From positions 1-25,938 of the IMG/VR virus record IMGVR_UViG_3300043436_002184: 25,938 nt of DNA; one strand, given 5' to 3'. Within the stretch, counting starts at the first letter, position 1. Every line of letters starts with the position of its first letter. Below the pieces are notes generated by a model. It searched no databases. It was not told where the DNA came from and saw nothing but the letters and a program-made list of their open reading frames with translations. Positions 13,304-19,513 of the stretch are shown piece after piece. Position numbers and translations under genes: made by a program. Source of the stretch: a virus.

Positions 13304-13357
13304 ATAACGGTTTGCAGATTGGCGGTCGTTTTAATGCCGCCAATGTGCTGTTATAAC
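13304..13357 (+). repeat. Stem-loop element B (cassette-like repeat family)
   Basis: TAAC (at 13305-13308) precedes GCAGATTGGCGG (13314-13325), which pairs with CCGCCAATGTGC (13337-13348). Eleven of the twelve positions pair; the one exception is a G:G mismatch at the fourth position, the same place as in elements A and C. TGTTATAACC follows. Confidence 0.7.
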
Positions 13358-13395
13358 CAGTGCTTTTAATTAATTAACTTAAAAAAAATAACAAT

Positions 13396-13671
13396 ATGGA
13401 ATACCAAAAATACATTGATTTAGGATTTGAAAGAACCGATATGAGTTGTAATGTCGAGTTCAAACAAACAGGCTATCACGGATTTGCTTTAGAGAAAAAA
13501 GTAAATAAAAAACAAATGGTTTGTGTAACGAGTGGTGAACTTGATAAACCCAAACTATACATTAAAAAACGGAATAGTGAAACATATCACATTATACCAA
13601 TTTCAACAGAAGCGGTTATTGATTTGTTCAGCAAGTCCGAAAATATTGATTATATGACTTCTGCTTGTTAG
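13396..13671 (+). CDS. 91-residue hypothetical protein
   Basis: The protein (MEYQKYIDLGFERTDMSCNV ... YHIIPISTEAVIDLF) is mainly beta, with an N-terminal strand-turn-strand and a C-terminal helix. It sits between element B and direct repeat D copy 2, and has an A-rich leader. It uses more A/T-ending codons than the structural genes. Function unknown. Confidence 0.65.
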   Translation: MEYQKYIDLGFERTDMSCNVEFKQTGYHGFALEKKVNKKQMVCVTSGELDKPKLYIKKRNSETYHIIPISTEAVIDLFSKSENIDYMTSAC

Positions 13672-13679
13672 CATTGGTT

Positions 13680-13700
13680 ATAACTACCCGCTACCCGCTA
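13680..13700 (+). repeat. Direct repeat D, copy 2
   Basis: Matches 10931-10951 in 20 of 21 positions, the exception being G at 13690 (A at 10941). Preceded by GGTT, so ...GGTTATAACTACCC, which resembles the right end of element B (TGTTATAACC). Confidence 0.7.
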
Positions 13701-13730
13701 ATTATTAACGCTTATACAACAATAAAACCT

Positions 13731-14936
13731 ATGAACGTATTATCATTATTTGATGGAATGAGTTGCGGACAACAAGCTCTTGATAGACTTGGAATAAAAG
13801 TAGATAATTACTTTGCATCCGAAATCGACAAGTATGCTATTCAGGTAACGATGGCTAACTATCCTAACACTATTCAACTTGGAAGTGTTGTGAATGTAGA
13901 TGGTTATAGTTTACCAAAGATTGATTTATTACTTGGTGGATCGCCTTGTCAAAGTTTTTCGTTTGCCGGTAAACGCAAGGGAATGAGTACTAAATGCGAA
14001 ACTGAAATACTAACGCTTGAACATTACCTTGAATTAAAATCAGAAGGTTACGAGTTTGAAGGGCAAAGCTATTTGTTTTGGGAGTATATGAGGTTGCTGA
14101 ACGAATGCAAACCTACTTACTTTTTACTTGAGAATGTAGAGATGGGCGAAAAGTGGGAAAGGGTTTTAAGCAAAGCTATCGGTGTAAATGGCATCCACAT
14201 TAATTCTGCATTAGTTTCAGCTCAAAATAGGAAACGTATCTATTGGACTAATATTGGTATGCAACCAAGCGGTTTGTTTGGCGATTTGGAAAGTATAATT
14301 GAACAACCAAAGGATAGAGGGATATTGCTTAAAGATATTTTAGAAAGTGAGGTTGATGAAAAGTATTTTTTGAGTGAGAAGACAGTTGCAACAATAACTA
14401 GGCACGGAAATAAAATTATTGATGATAAAGAAAACCCTAAACAAAGTTGCACTATACACGCAAATTATTTTAAGATGGGCGGAAGAGACCAACAATACAT
14501 TATACATAATATGATGCCACGTTCATCAACATCGGGCAAAGGTGGAACAGGACATTTAAGTAGAAACGATGGTAAAACATATTGTTTAGATACAGGGAAT
14601 ACAAATGCGGTGGAGATATTTTTAACATCAAAAGACAAAAGGCTAAAACAAACTATTGATGAAAACGATTTGATAGATGGTGAGGTAAAAGCACTTGATG
14701 TTTATAATCAATCAATACACGATAGATACCCAACACTTAAAGACCCAAGGGATAATGACAGAGCTTTATTTGATGGATCACGCATCCGTAGACTAACCCC
14801 AATCGAATGCGAACGACTACAAACCGTTGCAGAAAACTACACAAACCACGTTAGTGATAGCCAACGCTATAAGATGCTCGGCAACGGTTGGACAATAGAA
14901 GTAATTATTCACATTTTAAAATACATAACCCTATGA
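13731..14936 (+). CDS. C5-cytosine DNA methyltransferase 1
   Basis: ATG 13731 gives 401 residues. The earlier frame start (13665) would run through repeat D. Motifs in order are MNVLSLFDGMSCGQQALDRL (I, SAM binding), DLLLGGSPCQSFSFAG (IV, Cys 73 catalytic), LLENVEMG (VI, residues 134-136 ENV), SAQNRKRIYWTNIG (VIII), a variable target region (about 180-330), RIRRLTPIECERLQ (IX) and YKMLGNGWTIEVIIHILK (X). It methylates cytosine at C5 of a specific DNA site, probably to protect phage DNA against host restriction. No partner endonuclease is evident nearby. The stop overlaps the next start (ATGA 14933). Confidence 0.9.
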   Translation: MNVLSLFDGMSCGQQALDRLGIKVDNYFASEIDKYAIQVTMANYPNTIQLGSVVNVDGYSLPKIDLLLGGSPCQSFSFAGKRKGMSTKCETEILTLEHYLELKSEGYEFEGQSYLFWEYMRLLNECKPTYFLLENVEMGEKWERVLSKAIGVNGIHINSALVSAQNRKRIYWTNIGMQPSGLFGDLESIIEQPKDRGILLKDILESEVDEKYFLSEKTVATITRHGNKIIDDKENPKQSCTIHANYFKMGGRDQQYIIHNMMPRSSTSGKGGTGHLSRNDGKTYCLDTGNTNAVEIFLTSKDKRLKQTIDENDLIDGEVKALDVYNQSIHDRYPTLKDPRDNDRALFDGSRIRRLTPIECERLQTVAENYTNHVSDSQRYKMLGNGWTIEVIIHILKYITL

Positions 14937-15127
14937 ACCTACTAACAGAAATCCGCGCTCAATTCAGCGCAAAGGAATGGATGCAAGCTATCTTCTTCCA
15001 CATTCCAACGGCATCGGCTATTAAACCCAAAGCAGGTGCGAAACTAACACAGCCACGTAGATGCCACAACTTTAATGATTTGCATCAGCACTTAATCAAT
15101 TGGAGAAAGGAGGTTGCCAATGGCTAA
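14933..15127 (+). CDS. 64-residue hypothetical protein
   Basis: This 64-residue frame (MNLLTEIRAQFSAKEWMQAI ... LHQHLINWRKEVANG) couples to methyltransferase 1 by ATGA and overlaps the start of the next gene by 8 bases. It is basic, with a helical N-terminus and a Gly-poor middle (KPKAGAKLTQPRRCHNFND). The near-final codons contain AAAGGAGG, which acts as a ribosome site for the next gene. Function unknown. Confidence 0.6.
   Translation: MNLLTEIRAQFSAKEWMQAIFFHIPTASAIKPKAGAKLTQPRRCHNFNDLHQHLINWRKEVANG
15106..15113 (+). promoter_or_regulatory. Shine-Dalgarno site (unusual here)
   Basis: AAAGGAGG lies six bases before ATG 15120 and decides that start over the TTG at 15114. The same octamer occurs at 1388-1395 before the micro-protein gene. 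Confidence 0.7.
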
Positions 15128-15461
15128 AACTAAAACAAGGAAAGCTATCCGAGTGGTGTCCGATGCGTATCGGGATAGCATTCGACCTGCAACTATTGAA
15201 ATTAAACATTGGGATATGTGGCTACAATACAACAACGGCTTAACAACAACTGAAATAGCAATGGTGCACAACACAACGGTACACGATGTCGTGGATATTA
15301 TCAGCGATGTGGTCGAGCGGTTAAAGCGCAAAGTGTCAAAGTTAGATGATGACTTTATGAGCGTACACCAAGCCGAAGCGTTCCGCAACAGGATAAAGCA
15401 GAATGTTGAATTGGCAATGTTGTCGGGTAGGCGAGTGGTGACTATAATGAGTGAGGTGTGA
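15120..15461 (+). CDS. Helix-turn-helix-like protein
   Basis: ATG 15120 gives 113 residues with a basic N-terminus (MAKTKTRKAIRVVSDAYRDS). A region at about 38-65 (YNNGLTTTEIAMVHNTTVHD) has the spacing of a sigma-70 region 4-like helix-turn-helix. It is followed by a coiled helix (VVERLKRKVSKLDDDFMSVH). It may be a DNA-binding regulator or part of a terminase/sigma-like set. It lies between two methyltransferases and ends in a TGATG overlap with the second. An unrelated ORF on the other strand (15092-15478) was rejected. Confidence 0.6.
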   Translation: MAKTKTRKAIRVVSDAYRDSIRPATIEIKHWDMWLQYNNGLTTTEIAMVHNTTVHDVVDIISDVVERLKRKVSKLDDDFMSVHQAEAFRNRIKQNVELAMLSGRRVVTIMSEV

Positions 15462-16543
15462 TGGAGATAATAAAACATAACTTCCCTTACAAATGGACTT
15501 TGAAGGATGCAGTATTTACAAAAGACAAAGGAAAAGTATTCAGTTGCTTTGCCTGTGGTGGCGGTTCAACTATGGGTTATAAATTAGCTGGATTTGATGT
15601 ATTAGGATGTAATGAAATAGACCCTAAAATGATTGAAGCATACAAAGCAAACCACAACCCAAAATATGCTTATTTAGAGCCTATACAGACCTTTAAATTA
15701 AGAACTGATTTACCTGATGAACTTTACAATTTGGATATTTTGGATGGTTCGCCACCTTGTAGTAGCTTTTCAACTGCCGGAAATAGAGATGAAGATTGGG
15801 GAGAAGAAAAGCAGTTTAGAGAAGGACAAGCAATGCAAGTTTTAGATACACTTTTTTTCGATTTTATAGACCTTGCTAAAAAACTGCAACCAAAAGTAGT
15901 AATAGCTGAAAATGTAAAAGGATTATTGGTAGGAGAAGCAAAACAGTATGTAAGACAAATTTATAGGGAATTTGATTTGGCAGGATATTATGTGCAACAT
16001 TGGCTGTTAAATGCTGCTGATATGGGAGTGCCACAACGTAGGGAACGAGTATTTTTTATAGCAATGAGAAAAGATTTAGCTGAACCATTTTTGTATAATG
16101 CTGATATGTTTACAGTAGTTCCAAAATTGGAATTAGAGTTTAAGGGCGAGAAAATACTATTTAAAGAGTTTTATCAAGAGGGTGTTGATGATAGACCTGC
16201 ATCAAAGGGCAAAATGTTTGAGTATTGGCAGAACAGACAAAAGGGAGACACTCTTTTTTCAGATAGTATTTTTAGAAAAGAAGGTGTAAAAAGGTGTTTT
16301 ACAAATATGTATATTTATGCTGATGGAATATCCCCAACCTATACAAGCAATTCAGATGTTATTTATTTATTTGATGAATATAGAAAGCCGAATAAATTTG
16401 AAAGCTGTTGTATTGGTTCTTATCCTTTAGATTACAATTTTCATAAAGTGCAATATAATTACTTAATTGGAATGAGTGTTCCACCTGTAATGACTGCACA
16501 AATAGCAAAACAAGTATATGAGCAATGGTTATCAAAACTATAA
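15461..16543 (+). CDS. C5-cytosine DNA methyltransferase 2
   Basis: ATG 15461 (overlapping the upstream stop as TGATG) gives 360 residues. Motifs: VFSCFACGGGSTMGYKLAGF (I), LDILDGSPPCSSFSTAG (IV, Cys 100), VVIAENVKGL (VI), DMGVPQRRERVFFIA (VIII), a target region (about 210-300), then YNYLIGMSVPPVMTAQIAKQ (X). It is clearly a distinct subfamily from methyltransferase 1 (GSPPCSS versus GSPCQSF), so the site recognised probably differs. Codons are markedly A/T-ending compared with the flanking early genes, suggesting separate acquisition. Confidence 0.9.
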   Translation: MEIIKHNFPYKWTLKDAVFTKDKGKVFSCFACGGGSTMGYKLAGFDVLGCNEIDPKMIEAYKANHNPKYAYLEPIQTFKLRTDLPDELYNLDILDGSPPCSSFSTAGNRDEDWGEEKQFREGQAMQVLDTLFFDFIDLAKKLQPKVVIAENVKGLLVGEAKQYVRQIYREFDLAGYYVQHWLLNAADMGVPQRRERVFFIAMRKDLAEPFLYNADMFTVVPKLELEFKGEKILFKEFYQEGVDDRPASKGKMFEYWQNRQKGDTLFSDSIFRKEGVKRCFTNMYIYADGISPTYTSNSDVIYLFDEYRKPNKFESCCIGSYPLDYNFHKVQYNYLIGMSVPPVMTAQIAKQVYEQWLSKL

Positions 16544-16545
16544 CC

Positions 16546-16565
16546 TTTTAACAAATCTTAACAAA
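16546..16565 (+). promoter_or_regulatory. Operator-like direct repeat, copy 2
   Basis: TTTTAACAAATCTTAACAAA matches 12158-12177 in 19 of 20 positions. Here it lies 19 bases upstream of the -7-like box CATATTTG (16585-16592). Confidence 0.55.
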
Positions 16566-16584
16566 TACATATCAAATAAAAACC

Positions 16585-16592
16585 CATATTTG
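16585..16592 (+). promoter_or_regulatory. Probable -7 box before the early gene block
   Basis: CATATTTG (one mismatch to TAnnTTTG) lies 23 bases before ATG 16616. No TTTG is seen at the usual spacing upstream; the operator-like repeat occupies that place. This may be an activator-dependent promoter. Confidence 0.5.
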
Positions 16593-16615
16593 CACCCTAA
16601 CAAAAACAAAACCCT

Positions 16616-17068
16616 ATGAACATTACAACAATCACAACAACACTAACAACGTGGCTCAATGAAGACACGGAAGAGAAATTACAGTACGAAAGCGATACTG
16701 ATGCTTATTACTTTTATGATAGCGATGGCGAACTCACAGCATCGTGGGAAACCAAAGAAAACGAGGACATCATTAAGCTATGCGGATGTGGTGTTCAATT
16801 CGTACATCTTGCAAGTAAAGACTACATTAATAACCCTCAATTCGTTTACTTTGTATTAACTAATAAAGAACTTGCTATAACGGCAAGCAGACACACCACA
16901 AGCACAATGAGGTACGAATTGCCAAACAAAGAATTAGGTATATTCATAGATGATGATGACAGAACCTATTTGAGAAAGGACACCAACATTGAAGCATCGT
17001 GGCCAAGCCAATACAATGATTTTATTTTAAATGCGCTAAAACTACACAATGAAACCAATAACCGATAA
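16616..17068 (+). CDS. 150-residue hypothetical early protein
   Basis: The protein is acidic, with an N-terminal Thr/Ile-rich stretch (MNITTITTTLTTWLNEDTEE), a Tyr/Asp segment (YESDTDAYYFYDSDGELTAS) and later strands. It has the start context AAAACCCTATG and is the first gene after the candidate promoter and operator. Small acidic proteins in this position often target host enzymes, but nothing here proves that. It overlaps the next gene by 20 bases. Confidence 0.65.
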   Translation: MNITTITTTLTTWLNEDTEEKLQYESDTDAYYFYDSDGELTASWETKENEDIIKLCGCGVQFVHLASKDYINNPQFVYFVLTNKELAITASRHTTSTMRYELPNKELGIFIDDDDRTYLRKDTNIEASWPSQYNDFILNALKLHNETNNR

Positions 17069-17309
17069 ACAATACCACAAGGCATTATTAATATGCCAAC
17101 AGTACAAAGCACAACAACACGGAACACCACTCAAATCATTCATCGAATACAACAAGCACAGAATGAGCAGAAGATTAATCAATATACTTTACAAGGCAGT
17201 TGAAATTGGACACGAAACCGTTGAGGAACTAACCGAGCGTGAACTTATGCGCATTAATATGTGCGGGGTTAAAACTATTGTTGAATTTAATGAACTTGTA
17301 AAGCCATGA
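17049..17309 (+). CDS. Alpha-CTD-like helix-hairpin-helix protein
   Basis: This 86-residue protein has a basic helical N-terminus and a C-terminal segment (about 39-86) like the RNA polymerase alpha C-terminal domain. It runs MSRRLINILYKAVEIGHETV, EELTERELMRINMCGVK, then TIVEFNELVK. The final hairpin (INMCGVKTIVEF) stands where alpha-CTD has the VRNLGKKSLEE DNA-binding turn. That family binds DNA minor groove and sigma. The inference is that the protein could alter host transcription. An ordinary HhH DNA-binding role is also possible. Confidence 0.6.
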   Translation: MKPITDKQYHKALLICQQYKAQQHGTPLKSFIEYNKHRMSRRLINILYKAVEIGHETVEELTERELMRINMCGVKTIVEFNELVKP

Positions 17310-17575
17310 AAGAAATCATAATCAAATTCAACAGCGACAATGAAATCATCGAGTTAAGTGATGATGCCGAGTCATTACCGTGGGCGTTATTAGATGCGAT
17401 ATGTGAGCATTTCGATTACAATGACATCAATATCACCTACGAAGCGGTTGAGAAGCATTACAGCAATCCAAATGGCGAGGAATGGACAGAGCATGAGTAT
17501 AAACATACATCGGAACAATTCGATGCGTTACCCGAAGCATTAATAAGTGAAATACTAATCAATTTAAACAATTAA
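17306..17575 (+). CDS. 89-residue acidic hypothetical protein
   Basis: The protein (MKEIIIKFNSDNEIIELSDD ... ALISEILINLNN) is strongly acidic, with two predicted strands and helices. It starts by ATGA overlap with the alpha-CTD-like gene and lies four bases before the OB-fold gene. An acidic early protein might mimic DNA, but no specific family was recognised. Confidence 0.65.
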   Translation: MKEIIIKFNSDNEIIELSDDAESLPWALLDAICEHFDYNDINITYEAVEKHYSNPNGEEWTEHEYKHTSEQFDALPEALISEILINLNN

Positions 17576-17579
17576 AACA

Positions 17580-17903
17580 ATGAACACAATCACAGGAACA
17601 ATCCGAGAACTTTACAACACGCAACAAGTTAGCGATAATTTCGCAAAGCGTGAGATGGTCATCACCGTGGCCGACAAGTACCCACAACACATTACGGTGC
17701 AATTCACACAGGACAGATGCCCAATGCTTGACAAGTACATGGTGGGCGATAACGTTACCGTGTGCTACAACCTACGTGGTAAGCAATACCAAGGCAAGGA
17801 TGGAAGCGTTAAGTACTTCAACAGCATTGAGGGGTGGAAGATCGACAGGACAGAGAATGTGCCGGTAGATGCCAAAGGATTGAGTGATGATAATTTATTT
17901 TAA
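17580..17903 (+). CDS. DUF3127 OB-fold protein, ssDNA-binding candidate
   Basis: This 107-residue protein fits the DUF3127 family common in Bacteroidota and their phages. It has a first strand MNTITGTIRELYNTQQVSDN, then KREMVITVADKYPQHITVQF, GDNVTVCYNLRGKQYQGKDG and KYFNSIEGWKID. These form a five-stranded OB barrel. The family is thought to bind single-stranded DNA or act in recombination. The C-terminus ends in a short acidic tail (SDDNLF) that is SSB-tip-like (a DDnLF end), a known docking point for partner proteins. Neighbours are recombination genes, which fits. Confidence 0.8.
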   Translation: MNTITGTIRELYNTQQVSDNFAKREMVITVADKYPQHITVQFTQDRCPMLDKYMVGDNVTVCYNLRGKQYQGKDGSVKYFNSIEGWKIDRTENVPVDAKGLSDDNLF

Positions 17904-17915
17904 TACTTGGAAGCT

Positions 17916-18167
17916 ATGGAACTACAATTTTTCCCATTAGGTACTCATGGTCACAATCTCGATAAAATACTGAATGATAAAACGGCATTTGTAATTCGCA
18001 ATGATGAATATGGCAGATTGTCAATATCTATTGAACCGTATAATATTGATATTGATGCCTGGGCAACTGTCGAAATTGATAAAAATCAAGCAAGATATTT
18101 GATTAATTACTTGACTGCTTATATTGCCGATACTGACATGATTGTTACAGACCCTAATAATGATTAA
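17916..18167 (+). CDS. 83-residue hypothetical protein
   Basis: ATG 17916 is preferred over the TTG at 17907. The protein (MELQFFPLGTHGHNLDKILN ... IADTDMIVTDPNND) is acidic, with strands (FVIRNDEYGRLSISIE) and a helix (QARYLINYLTAYI). Function unknown; position suggests an early role. Confidence 0.6.
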   Translation: MELQFFPLGTHGHNLDKILNDKTAFVIRNDEYGRLSISIEPYNIDIDAWATVEIDKNQARYLINYLTAYIADTDMIVTDPNND

Positions 18168-18194
18168 CTAACCCCCTAAAACAAACAAAAACCT

Positions 18195-18659
18195 ATGAAC
18201 ACAAAAACACATTACAAAGTTTTACGCAACCCCAACTACATCGGTGGCTGGGATTTAATCGATGCCGACAAGACCGTAACCATCACAAAGGTCACAAAAG
18301 AAATGGTACACGATGGCAAGGGCGGTGAGTCCGAGTGCTGCACCATTCATTTTGCCGAGTGCAAGCCGATGGTGGCTAACGCTACTAACTTGAAGCGCAT
18401 TGCAAAACTGCACAATTCGCCATTCATTGAGGAATGGATAGGCAAGCAGATAGTATTAACAACCGAGAAAGTGCGCGCATTTGGCGAAGTACACGATGCG
18501 GTGAGGGTATCAACCAAGCCAGCGACCAAGCCGACAATGAATGCCGACACGTTATCGAAAGCCAAGGCGGCAATCGCTGCGGGTTCGGTTACGCTTGATG
18601 CGATTAAAAAGAAGTACACTTTAACTGCGGAAATGGAGGCCGAGTTGACAAATGGATAA
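18195..18659 (+). CDS. Conserved phage protein before the YqaJ exonuclease
   Basis: This 154-residue protein has an N-terminal domain (MNTKTHYKVLRNPNYIGGWD, then TVTITKVTKEMVHDGKGGES). The segment IHFAECKPMVANATNLKRIA resembles a family that sits just before YqaJ-type nucleases in phages of this kind. The C-terminus (MNADTLSKAKAAIAAGSVTL) is helical. It may be an ssDNA-binding or annealing-type partner of the exonuclease. This is by context. It overlaps the exonuclease start by 8 bases. Confidence 0.65.
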   Translation: MNTKTHYKVLRNPNYIGGWDLIDADKTVTITKVTKEMVHDGKGGESECCTIHFAECKPMVANATNLKRIAKLHNSPFIEEWIGKQIVLTTEKVRAFGEVHDAVRVSTKPATKPTMNADTLSKAKAAIAAGSVTLDAIKKKYTLTAEMEAELTNG

Positions 18660-19392
18660 GCTATTCAAAATACATTGCAGCCAAATCGGCAAGATAAGTG
18701 GCCACGTTGGATTAACAGATAATCAAACGATAAAGTTAAACGAATTAGTTGAGCGAAAAAAATTAGGAATTAAGCCACTAACTGCTAATATGGAACTTGA
18801 GTTAATTGACTTAATCGAAAAGAAAAACAATCCAAAGTTACCCGATACTTGCACAACCTATTTAAAGGAATGGTACGCAAATGACCGCGAGGAGATTAGA
18901 AACAAGTACATCGACAAGGGTAACATGGTTGAACTTGACCTTATCGACTTCATGGCCGAGCAGTTGAACCTCGGAATGGCCGAGAAGAACACCATCACGA
19001 TGCACAATGAGTATGTTGTTGGAACGGCTGATGTTGTTACACGCGACACAATCATTGATGTCAAGGCCGCGTGGAGCATCAAGACCCTACACGATGCCGT
19101 TACGAGTGGTATTGATAAGGACTACGAGTGGCAAGGGCGCGGTTATATGATGCTATGGGATAAGCCGAATTTTGTGGTGTTTCACGGCCTGCTCAACACA
19201 CCCGAAGAAGCTAACTACGGAGTTGAGGTCAGTTACGATGATATACCTGCTGACCAACGTTGGGTAGCGTATAAGGTGCAACGTGATGTTACCATTGAGC
19301 AACAGATAATACAGAGGGTGATTGAGTGCCGGGAGTGGTTGGAGCGGTATGATATAGCGGTGCGAAATTCGATAGGCCGCTTGCATACTTAA
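18652..19392 (+). CDS. YqaJ-type recombination exonuclease (PD-(D/E)XK)
   Basis: This 246-residue protein carries the YqaJ/lambda-exo type core. KGNMVELDLIDF (residues 89-100) supplies Glu 94. YVVGTADVV (121-129) supplies Asp 127. IIDVKAAWS (134-142) supplies Asp 136 and Lys 138. YEWQGRGYMML (158-168) supplies the Q-x3-Y substrate motif. It would chew 5' ends to make single strands for phage recombination and replication, with the upstream protein as a likely partner and the DUF3127 protein as ssDNA binder. Promoter TTG of the next gene lies at its 3' end. Confidence 0.85.
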   Translation: MDKLFKIHCSQIGKISGHVGLTDNQTIKLNELVERKKLGIKPLTANMELELIDLIEKKNNPKLPDTCTTYLKEWYANDREEIRNKYIDKGNMVELDLIDFMAEQLNLGMAEKNTITMHNEYVVGTADVVTRDTIIDVKAAWSIKTLHDAVTSGIDKDYEWQGRGYMMLWDKPNFVVFHGLLNTPEEANYGVEVSYDDIPADQRWVAYKVQRDVTIEQQIIQRVIECREWLERYDIAVRNSIGRLHT

Positions 19393-19410
19393 AATAAATT
19401 AGTATATTTG
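19381..19410 (+). promoter_or_regulatory. Bacteroidota-type promoter for the RNA leader and nuclease
   Basis: TTG at 19381-19383 and TATATTTG at 19403-19410 are separated by 19 bases. The start point would be near 19414, so the transcript begins almost exactly at hairpin 1 of the RNA element. Confidence 0.8.
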
Positions 19411-19416
19411 CAAAAT

Positions 19417-19513
19417 TGTTACGGTTCGACATTAAAGTAACATAACCTTATTGACCCATTTAACCGAGTACAGAAGTCGAACCCTGTACAAAGTTAGATG
19501 GGTTTTATTTTTT
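19417..19513 (+). ncRNA. Structured RNA leader with kissing-loop potential
   Basis: Hairpin 1: TGTTAC (19417-19422) pairs with GTAACA (19437-19442). Its loop carries GGTTCGAC (19423-19430). Outer stem: CCCATTTAAC (19455-19464) pairs with GTTAGATGGG (19493-19502), with one G.U, extendable to A19454-T19503. Nested hairpin 2: GTACAG (19468-19473) pairs with CTGTAC (19484-19489). Its loop carries GTCGAACC (19476-19483), the exact reverse complement of the hairpin 1 loop. A T-rich run (19503-19513) follows and the nuclease ATG is at 19514. It could end transcription, or control translation, of the nuclease. Not recognised as a known Rfam class. Confidence 0.7.

Noticed and set aside
15092-15478. 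128-codon ORF on the minus strand
   Set aside because: It is antisense to the HTH-like gene, which has a strong ribosome site and coupling to both neighbours.
19417-19502. tRNA or tmRNA gene at the GGTTCGAC sequence
   Set aside because: The TTCGA motif recalls a T-loop, but no cloverleaf, acceptor stem, anticodon arm or CCA-type end can be drawn. The hairpins fit a different structure.
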